From Coriobacteriia bacterium (GTDB lineage: Bacteria > Actinomycetota > Coriobacteriia > Coriobacteriales > Eggerthellaceae), in NCBI GenBank assembly GCA_030537255.1, contig JAUNOE010000004.1, positions 1-45,494 of the forward strand: a DNA stretch of 45,494 bases, written 5' to 3'. Numbering within the stretch: position 1 is the first letter of the stretch; every line of letters starts with the position of its first letter. The translations under genes were made by a program, and so were the position numbers. A model generated the notes under the pieces. The model did not search any database. It was not told the origin of the DNA and worked only from the letters and a program-made list of their open reading frames with translations. Shown here one piece after another: positions 39,453 through 45,494 of the stretch.

Positions 39453-42269
39453 ATGAACAAGCAGCAAGCCTATCTACTGAGTCTCGGCGCCGAGATTCAC
39501 GACATCTGCGTCAAGCACGGAATCACGTACTTTCTTGGTTGCGGAACCTTGATTGGCGCCGTCAGGCACGGAGGCATCATCCCCTGGGACGACGACTTTG
39601 ACATCCTTATGCCCTATGACCAGTGGCTGAAGTTCAAGGAGGTCTGTCAGGATCCCGCAAACCTTCCTCCCAACCGCATGCTCTGCGCGCCCGACGTGCA
39701 GGAATCCTACTTGCAGGTCATGCCGCGCTATGTTGCGCTGGACACTACCTGCATTCACCGCAATCAGTCGCTTCATAAAGACTATGCGGGCTATGTCATC
39801 GACATCTTCATCCTGGATCCCGTGGCAAACGATCCGGCATCCATCCACGCATATCACAAAGACGTGTTTCTGTACTACGACATGATTTCCTACGCCAATG
39901 CCTCCAGCACGCGTATTGAAGCATCTGTCGAAGAATATGAAGAAGCACTCGCCCTGAAGGAAAAGCTGGGAAAGATTGGTGCAGCCCAGGAGTTCGAGCG
40001 CAGGCTTGCCTCGCATTTCGACCCCGATGGCGACATCTACATCCATCGTTGGCAGGGCAGTGGAACGGTGTACCGCCGTTCGGACTTTGCCGAGGCGCTG
40101 ACCACTCCGGTTGGGCCCTACGAATTCCTTATTCCTCGCGGCTACAATGGCGTTCTGCGTGCGTCGTTCAACGACGAATGGCCCGAAATGCCCGGCAATG
40201 CCAGTGCCGTCAAGCACTCGGCACCTTCTTCGCTGGACTTCTCGTACCGCGAGGCGTTGGAGTTCTACCGTCCTTCTGCCGATCTTGATGAGCTGCGCCA
40301 GGAGCTGCTCGACCGGCGTATCCCTCTCTTGGAGTCGGCTCATGAGCGCCACTACCTGGAGGGCTCCAGGGTTAGGGCCCAGGCATCATTCGCCCTCTAC
40401 GAGCTCAACCGTCGTCTTGAGACAAGGCGGGAAGAATTCGACCGTGCGCTTGCACAGCGCGATGGTGTGGCTCTGAACAAAATCATGGGTCGTTACGTTG
40501 GCTGGCAAATCAGCGGTACGGCCATTGGCCGTAGGTATGCCAAGCTGTTTTGGCGTACGCTCGATCCCGTATTGGCCGAAGTCCCAGACGAAGTGTTCGA
40601 GGCTTTGCTGCTGGCCCTTGTCTGCACGGAGCGCATTGGCCGTGCTCATCAGGTATTGCGTGTGGCCAAGCAGCTGGGCAAGCCCTTGTCTGCTCCTGCT
40701 CAGGAAATCTTTGATGACCTTGAGGCCTTCCGTCAGGCTACCGATGATGTCTGCTATGGGCGCACCGCCGAGGCTCTGACGTGCGCCCAGCAACTCAAGG
40801 CAAAGTACCCTTGTGCCCCCACGTTCTGGTACTTGGAGGTGGAATGCCGCTTCAGGATTTATCAGGTTAAACCTGATGATGAAGCCCTTTCGTCTTTGAG
40901 TGCCTTGGTGGATGAAGCCCTGCTTCGCTTTGAAGGCGATGGCTTCTTCCTGAAGTACCAGGCCGATTGCGCAAGCGCTCGCGGCGAAGACGTAGGCACT
41001 GCTTACTTGGTTGCCGCGGAAAGCACCAAGAACGGCCTGATTCTTCGTGACATCCAGCAGCGCTTTGGCTATGCGCCCGCATGGTTGCGCAACAAGCCTT
41101 GGGCCAAGGCAAACGGCGTTCCTCAGTGGGATGGGCCAAAGGTGTCTTCTGCGAAGAAGTCAGCGGGCACCCCCTCAAGTCTCGATGGCATTCTCAACGA
41201 AAACCAGCGCTCCTTGCTGGCTATGCTTGCGCAGCTCGCAGGCCTCTGCGAAAGGGAGGGGCTGCGCTACCAGTGCGCTCCCGCGCTTGCGCAGGCCTTG
41301 TTTATCAGAAAGAAGCTCCCTTCCCGAATCGATGACTACTGCTTGGCTATGCCTTTGGGCGACCTGCGAAAGCTGCACGACTTGGTGGGGAACCTTCCTG
41401 GTCGCAGGGCATCGTGGCTTGGCTTTGAGTTCTCCAACCGGAACTTGGCGCTGAGGGTTTATGACACTGACAGCTGCCTGCTTGCTATTAACCGCGACCC
41501 CGCCAAACAGGAGCGTCAGCTCTATGTCACTATTTACGCCTTGATGCCTAGCCAGATTCCTGGTGTCTTGGACAGCGTGTTCCAGTCATGGCGCAAGGGA
41601 GCAAGCGCGGAGCAGTTTGAGCCTGCGGGTTTCAAGGCCAAGCTGTACGCTGCCCTTCATGGCCTGAATCAGCGCACGGAAAAGACTGCCGCCAAGTTGG
41701 TTGCGCTGCTCTCCGAAGTAGCGGGCTTCGATGCGTACACCTTGAGGGCGAATGGTCGCTCGGTGAAGGTCGCGCTCGATTTCGAAAAAGAATGCGAGCT
41801 GCGGTCGTTTGCGGGGTGCTCCCTGCGGGCGCCCCAGGATCTTGTCGCGTATGTGAAGGGCGAAGACGTTTCTTGTGGTCGCGCTCTCGAAACGGAGCAG
41901 AGGCGACTGGTGACCCCCTTTGCGACGTACGAGCAGCTTATCGAACGTGGCGTGATTGACGCAGATTGGTATGAGCATCGAAAGCGCTACGAAGCCATTC
42001 GCTCTCAGGTCGATTCGAGCATTGGTGACCGATTCCGTCAGAACTACGCTCAGCTCCGCTTGGCCGTGCGCTTGAAGGCCTTGAGCCGAAGCCTGCTTCC
42101 TAAGAAGGAGCGTATCTGCGCCCTGGCAAAGCAGGGCAATGTGACTGAGCTCGCCAAGGTGCTCAAGTCCTATCGCGCCTGCTATGAGCGTTATCACGAC
42201 TTGGGCGAGGTGTTCCTGGACGACGACATCGATGCAGCACTACAGCTCGTACTTTCCCAGAAGGCTTAG
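39453..42269 (+). CDS. Large LicD-family phosphotransferase with degenerate second LicD-like domain
   Basis: 938 aa from ATG 39453 (AGGAG seven bases ahead; a TTG three bases earlier is less well spaced). The N-terminal LicD domain (~10-270) has the signature GTLIGAVRHGGIIPWDDDFDI with the metal-binding Asp residues. LicD transfers phosphocholine or a like group from the CDP donor to a glycopolymer sugar. Residues ~380-560 are helical and TPR-like. Residues ~595-760 seem to be a second LicD copy: EGLRYQCAPALAQALF then IDDYCLAMPLGDLRKLHDL parallels GITYFLGCGTLIGAV then DDDFDILMPYDQWLKFKEV, but without the glycine and Asp pattern. It may be non-catalytic. It is encoded divergently from the kinase fusion. 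Confidence 0.88.
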   Translation: MNKQQAYLLSLGAEIHDICVKHGITYFLGCGTLIGAVRHGGIIPWDDDFDILMPYDQWLKFKEVCQDPANLPPNRMLCAPDVQESYLQVMPRYVALDTTCIHRNQSLHKDYAGYVIDIFILDPVANDPASIHAYHKDVFLYYDMISYANASSTRIEASVEEYEEALALKEKLGKIGAAQEFERRLASHFDPDGDIYIHRWQGSGTVYRRSDFAEALTTPVGPYEFLIPRGYNGVLRASFNDEWPEMPGNASAVKHSAPSSLDFSYREALEFYRPSADLDELRQELLDRRIPLLESAHERHYLEGSRVRAQASFALYELNRRLETRREEFDRALAQRDGVALNKIMGRYVGWQISGTAIGRRYAKLFWRTLDPVLAEVPDEVFEALLLALVCTERIGRAHQVLRVAKQLGKPLSAPAQEIFDDLEAFRQATDDVCYGRTAEALTCAQQLKAKYPCAPTFWYLEVECRFRIYQVKPDDEALSSLSALVDEALLRFEGDGFFLKYQADCASARGEDVGTAYLVAAESTKNGLILRDIQQRFGYAPAWLRNKPWAKANGVPQWDGPKVSSAKKSAGTPSSLDGILNENQRSLLAMLAQLAGLCEREGLRYQCAPALAQALFIRKKLPSRIDDYCLAMPLGDLRKLHDLVGNLPGRRASWLGFEFSNRNLALRVYDTDSCLLAINRDPAKQERQLYVTIYALMPSQIPGVLDSVFQSWRKGASAEQFEPAGFKAKLYAALHGLNQRTEKTAAKLVALLSEVAGFDAYTLRANGRSVKVALDFEKECELRSFAGCSLRAPQDLVAYVKGEDVSCGRALETEQRRLVTPFATYEQLIERGVIDADWYEHRKRYEAIRSQVDSSIGDRFRQNYAQLRLAVRLKALSRSLLPKKERICALAKQGNVTELAKVLKSYRACYERYHDLGEVFLDDDIDAALQLVLSQKA

Positions 42270-42292
42270 CGGCTCACGTTTTTTTGCGTTTG

Positions 42293-42346
42293 TCACGTTC
42301 GTGCCTTGCCCAAGGCACGGTTGGTCACGCTTCGGTCACGCTTGGT
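42293..42346 (+). promoter_or_regulatory. GTCACG direct repeats and a 9-bp hairpin
   Basis: GTCACGTT at 42293 and GTCACGCTT at 42325 and 42336; the last two are 11 bp apart, about one helical turn. CGTGCCTTG (42301-42309) pairs with CAAGGCACG (42312-42320) around two bases. The run lies 24 bases after the LicD stop and upstream of an orphan ORF. It may be an operator, or the hairpin may end the licD transcript, though no T-run follows it. Confidence 0.4.
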
Positions 42347-42401
42347 GCCGGGCGGCTTGTCATCATGGGGGCGTCGCCATTTTCTTGAAAGGACACCCCA
42401 T

Positions 42402-43269
42402 GAATAAGATTGCAGAGTCAATTGCGCCTGCCGACCCCGTTCCCTTTTGCTCTTTTGGGGCAAAAAGAGAAGTCCCGCTATTCCCTGGGGGCAGTTGTGC
42501 GGGTAGACCCTCTGAGGAGCCTTCTCGGGAAGGGCGCCTTTGTCTTGGTGGGGTATTCGAGCCAGTCTGGTTGGTGCGCGTAGTGAGCGCCGAAGAGCTT
42601 CTTGTTCGACGTAAAGGAGGGACGGTTGTCTCGGTGCGTCTCCTGCATGTCGGGGTTGCTTGCCGGCATTCGAGGAAGGCCTCTGACGGCTCGGATCCCG
42701 TCTGGCTCGGGGAGAGGCGTTCCTGCTTCGAATGGCAGATGGCACGCCTCTTTGTCGAGGGGCTAGTATCCCCGGGGACTCTCCTGTGGCTCCAATGCCG
42801 TGGCTCCAACCGTGACGTTCGGGGAAGCTTGCTCCGCTATGTTTGGCTTGCGCTCCCGCCCCGCATCATGCCCGCAGCTTCCTTGCTTGACGAAATGGCC
42901 AACAGCATGCTTAATGCGCTGCTTATTCGGTGCGGTTATGCCGTTAGCTCATGGGTTTCGGTATCCGTGTCGAGCAGCCCCGCACCTCATCTTCAGCCTG
43001 CAGATTGCATCTTGCATGCTTTGCTCGACCTAGAAACTCGCGCTCGAGATGAGGGGCGAGGCATCATGCATCGAATGCCTGGGGCGCACATCAGTCTTAA
43101 GGACGAAGGCTTTTGCAAGAATGCTCGTCCGAATGCTTCGCGGCAGCCCGCTTCGCACGCTCGGCCGTCTGGCATGGGCGGGGCGTCTGTACGACGCAGT
43201 GTTCCAGGCGCCAGAACGGTAGCTGCTTTTAGGGGCGGATTTCCTTTCGATTGGGATGATGCTGCATAA
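42402..43269 (+). CDS. Orphan ORF, hypothetical protein
   Basis: 288 aa from an ATG with AAAGGA seven bases ahead, and followed by a terminator-like hairpin. The composition is unlike the neighbours: rich in Arg, Cys, Trp and Ser, with many codons rare elsewhere in the window (AGG, CGA, CTA, GTA). The segment LLDEMANSMLNALLIRCGYAV and what follows looks protein-like, while other parts look low-quality. I recognise no domain. It may be a recently acquired gene or a non-coding frame. The start, stop and terminator argue for, and the codon use against, a real gene. Confidence 0.4.
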
Positions 43270-43271
43270 AT

Positions 43272-43306
43272 TGGAGCCGGCGGTTTGCGATTTCCGCTCC
43301 TTTTTT
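43272..43306 (+). terminator. Terminator-like hairpin after the orphan ORF
   Basis: GGAGC...GCTCC (43273-43300) forms a stem with an internal bulge and is directly followed by six T residues. Confidence 0.55.
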
Positions 43307-43362
43307 CCTCGGCTTGCGTTTTGTCGTAGAATGAGCCGAGAAGACGCACGAAAGGGATCTCA

Positions 43363-43827
43363 ATGGCAGAGCAGCGAAATCAATATGGCGCCCAGGCAGG
43401 GAATGCCCCTCGTCACGGCCGTCACGCTTCCTCGGCCCCCGCTTCCTTTTCGGATAACGATGATGTTTTCAACACGCAGGACATCGCTATTCGTTCTCGA
43501 CATGCGGCCCCTCAACCAGAAGTGGCTCCTACTCCCGATCTGAGTGGTCTTGCGGAATATGCCTACGGCGCTCCCTCGGGGGCAGATACTGATGAGTCCT
43601 ATTCCTATGGTACGGAGGCTCTCTCCTCGGCTGACGCAACGACCGAGTCCGTGCTCCCCGACAAACTGCGTCGCAAGAAGGGTGGTGCGCCCAAACGCGT
43701 CTTTGGCACTATTGGCAAGGCGCTGCTTCTGCTGCTCCTCTTCGTTTTGGCGCTTGGCCTGGGTGCTCTGGTTGGTGTTGTCTATCTGCTGGACGTTAAT
43801 CCACTGGTGTTGTTCGCAATCAAATAA
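43363..43827 (+). CDS. Single-pass membrane protein with disordered N-terminus
   Basis: 154 aa. About 100 polar residues rich in Ala, Ser, Pro, Asp and Gly precede a basic stretch (KLRRKKGGAPKR) and one C-terminal membrane helix (~121-147), with only a few residues after it. Positive charges before the helix predict the long N-terminal part in the cytoplasm. AAAGGGA precedes the ATG. I do not recognise the family. It is followed by another membrane-anchored low-complexity protein on the same strand. Confidence 0.75.
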   Translation: MAEQRNQYGAQAGNAPRHGRHASSAPASFSDNDDVFNTQDIAIRSRHAAPQPEVAPTPDLSGLAEYAYGAPSGADTDESYSYGTEALSSADATTESVLPDKLRRKKGGAPKRVFGTIGKALLLLLLFVLALGLGALVGVVYLLDVNPLVLFAIK

Positions 43828-43972
43828 GTCACGGTGCCTGTCTGTGGGGACGACGCCCTTCTTGGCGTTGCTTGCGTAGTGGACGCTTCGTGTAATCCCC
43901 TGGCTCCCTAGGGGTCCTTTGCCCCTCCTCGGTAAACTGTTTAGGAACGAAACTAAAACAAGAAGGGCAATC

Positions 43973-45151
43973 ATGGCCGACCAGCAGGACAACAATAAGC
44001 CGGGCACGAGCTCGATCACGGGTCTTTATGGGGAGAACTGGACCCCCTCTCCCGACGACCCCAACTATGAAGCGTATCTGAAGTACCAGCAGAATCTCGA
44101 AAAGGCCAAGGGTGCCTCTGGTGCTCATGCCCCGGTCACATCGGAAGAGCACACCGCTGAGGGCGATGCTTCGGGTCAGGTGTCGCCAGATCAAAGCCCA
44201 TCTCAGGATGGCAGGCCCCAGCGTCCGCATCAGGAAAACCCTAACGCAGAGGCCTCCGATTACTTCATGGGTCCCTTGATGAAGCCCTCTCATTGGTCGG
44301 ACAAGCCGAATCCTGATGCCCCTTGGTGGGCGAACCCCTATACCTATGTTAGCAAGGGCGAATGGCGCAAGCCCAACTGGGGCGATCAGCAGGCCTCTGA
44401 AGACCGAGGCCCCGAGACGGCGGAGCCTGAAGGACAGCAGCCCGCTCCCTCTTCGCAAGAGCCTGGGCGTTCCTCTGATCAGGGGAACGAAGGGGCTGCG
44501 CCTGCATCGGGTACTGCGGAGGCACAGGGTTCAGACGGTGCGTCCGCAGGCGTTGCGGGGCAGGCTAATGCTGCTGGTGCCCCCCAGGGAGCCTGGATCC
44601 CTACGGGTGATCTGGCAAATCCCTGGCGCTGGGATGCCTCTGCAGTGCCCAACCAGGCCATTGACGGCAAGCCTTGCCTGGTCCCTCGGGGCGCATGGGT
44701 TCCCTCCGGGAATCCCGCAAATCCTTGGAAATGGGATTCCGAGGTTTACCCGAACGAGTATCGCGAGGGTAAGCCCGTTAACCTCTCTGCGCAGGCGCCA
44801 GCGTCTGGCTTCGCCACTGCAGGGCAGAATCAAGGGGCTCCCTTTGTTGCGTTCCCTGACTTAAGCAAGGAATCGGGGGAAGACCGCCCCGACGTGCCTA
44901 TGTCCTCGCGTGTCGGCTGGTTCTTCATTGGCATGATTGGTGGCTTTTTGGGCCTCATCTTTGCTTGGATGGTGGCTAGCAAGTATCCCCGCAAGCAGCG
45001 CAACCAGGTTGTCAGGTGGTGCTGGGCTGGTTTCTTCGCGTGGTGCTTGCTCATGTTCGCGCTGATGGGGCTGAATGTGACAGGTGATGGATTGACTTCC
45101 GTGATAACTGGCAGCGAAGGATCTTCATCTTCAGGAAGCGCATTCGACTAA
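43973..45151 (+). CDS. Pro/Ala-rich membrane protein with tandem W-rich motifs and two C-terminal helices
   Basis: 392 aa from ATG 43973 (AAGGG upstream; the frame from 43919 has no good site). The N-terminal ~290 residues are disordered and Gln/Ala/Pro/Gly-rich, with an early YGENWTPSPDDPNYEAYLKYQ. Two tandem copies of a motif follow: GAWIPTGDLANPWRWDA and GAWVPSGNPANPWKWDS, each with NQ/NE then GKP. Related NP.W. pieces occur earlier (APWWANPYTYVSKGEWRKPNW). Two membrane helices (~318-340 and ~350-375) end the protein. The function is unknown. The W-rich motifs may be interaction sites or short sequence duplications. Confidence 0.78.
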   Translation: MADQQDNNKPGTSSITGLYGENWTPSPDDPNYEAYLKYQQNLEKAKGASGAHAPVTSEEHTAEGDASGQVSPDQSPSQDGRPQRPHQENPNAEASDYFMGPLMKPSHWSDKPNPDAPWWANPYTYVSKGEWRKPNWGDQQASEDRGPETAEPEGQQPAPSSQEPGRSSDQGNEGAAPASGTAEAQGSDGASAGVAGQANAAGAPQGAWIPTGDLANPWRWDASAVPNQAIDGKPCLVPRGAWVPSGNPANPWKWDSEVYPNEYREGKPVNLSAQAPASGFATAGQNQGAPFVAFPDLSKESGEDRPDVPMSSRVGWFFIGMIGGFLGLIFAWMVASKYPRKQRNQVVRWCWAGFFAWCLLMFALMGLNVTGDGLTSVITGSEGSSSSGSAFD

Positions 45152-45189
45152 GAAACCCGAACTAATATCTGGAAGAGTCAACCCTTATG

Positions 45190-45235
45190 AACGGCCTCCC
45201 ATTTCTTGGACATAAGAAATGGGAGGCCGTTTTGT
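45190..45235 (+). terminator. Strong intrinsic terminator
   Basis: A perfect 18-bp stem (45190-45207 with 45214-45231) with a six-base loop is followed by TTTTG. It ends the transcript of the 43973-45151 gene. Confidence 0.93.
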
Positions 45236-45430
45236 ATCCGGCAGTGCTAGTTATGACGTCTTGATAAGGCTACGCGCTGTCGAGCTGCACGTAAGCCTGG
45301 TTCGATCGAGGCGTTGCGTAGAAAGGCAGGCCTCGGCTCCATATAAAGAGAGGATGCGGACTTCAGAACAAGCGCCGCATAGGCATGTCCAGGAAACATG
45401 TAGAGCAAGCAAAATTGTCAAGAAAACCCC

Positions 45431-45460
45431 TTGACGCAAACCCGCGAAAGGAGGAATATA
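45431..45460 (+). promoter_or_regulatory. Possible promoter for a gene beyond the right edge
   Basis: TTGACG (45431-45436) and AATATA (45455-45460) are 18 bases apart. An AAAGGAGG-like run (45447-45454) inside the spacer could instead be a ribosome site, but no start codon with a long frame follows within the window. Confidence 0.35.
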
Positions 45461-45494
45461 CCAACCCACCGCGAGACGGATCATGCCACGAAGG

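Larger units (their letters stand above)
45152..45494. other. Gene-free end of window
   Basis: After the terminator at 45190-45235 no convincing gene is seen. Short frames lack ribosome sites and family features. The stretch ends with a possible promoter (45431-45460), suggesting that the next gene starts beyond the right edge. Confidence 0.6.

Noticed and set aside
45290-45325. T-arm-like GGTTCGATC suggesting a tRNA
   Set aside because: The flanking stems do not pair, and no acceptor or anticodon arm can be drawn.

Overview
The window reads as a moderately high-GC, Gram-positive-type anaerobe. The best guess is an actinobacterium of the class Coriobacteriia (Eggerthellaceae or Coriobacteriaceae). 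This rests on protein style: a giant repeat-domain surface protein with a non-LPXTG membrane anchor, a pilin cluster of coriobacterial type, an L,D-transpeptidase with hydrophobic-W repeats, and a large CDP-glycerol/Lic-type envelope polymer region. No rRNA or species marker is present, so the assignment is inference.

Layout. 1-4975: the 3' part of a large cell-surface repeat protein and a small membrane protein, ending at a terminator. 5192-10613: a cyclic-di-GMP module with a GGDEF/PAS/GGDEF-like/GGDEF-like/EAL protein, a divergent GGDEF-REC-HD-GYP protein, and a small Hpt phosphotransfer protein. 10686-14610 (minus strand): a compact type IV pilus-like operon (PilC-like platform, four single-pass pilin-like proteins, PilT ATPase), preceded by a transglutaminase-like lipoprotein (14730-15656).

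15853-29355: a teichoic-acid-like envelope polymer locus. It holds three CDP-glycerol glycerophosphotransferase-family enzymes, two related right-handed beta-helix surface proteins, a SerB-like HAD phosphatase, and a nucleotidyltransferase fused to an Asp/Glu racemase. It also holds a TagG-type permease, a TagH-type ATPase fused to a GDPD-like domain that has lost both catalytic histidines, and a TagO/WecA-type initiating transferase. 29356-30676: the rplM-rpsI operon, preceded by a good promoter and a roughly 230-nt leader with several paired elements.

30788-42269: an L,D-transpeptidase, an opine-dehydrogenase-like enzyme, and a lic-type decoration locus. The minus-strand genes run HTH-cytidylyltransferase-kinase fusion, ethanolamine-type permease, LicC-like cytidylyltransferase, then ATP-grasp protein. 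A large LicD-family protein is encoded divergently, and the shared promoter region carries repeated TGAACAC-like half sites. Together these suggest uptake, phosphorylation, CDP activation and transfer of phosphoethanolamine or phosphocholine onto a glycopolymer. 42270-45494: an atypical orphan ORF, two membrane-anchored low-complexity proteins, strong terminators, and a possible promoter for a gene beyond the right edge.
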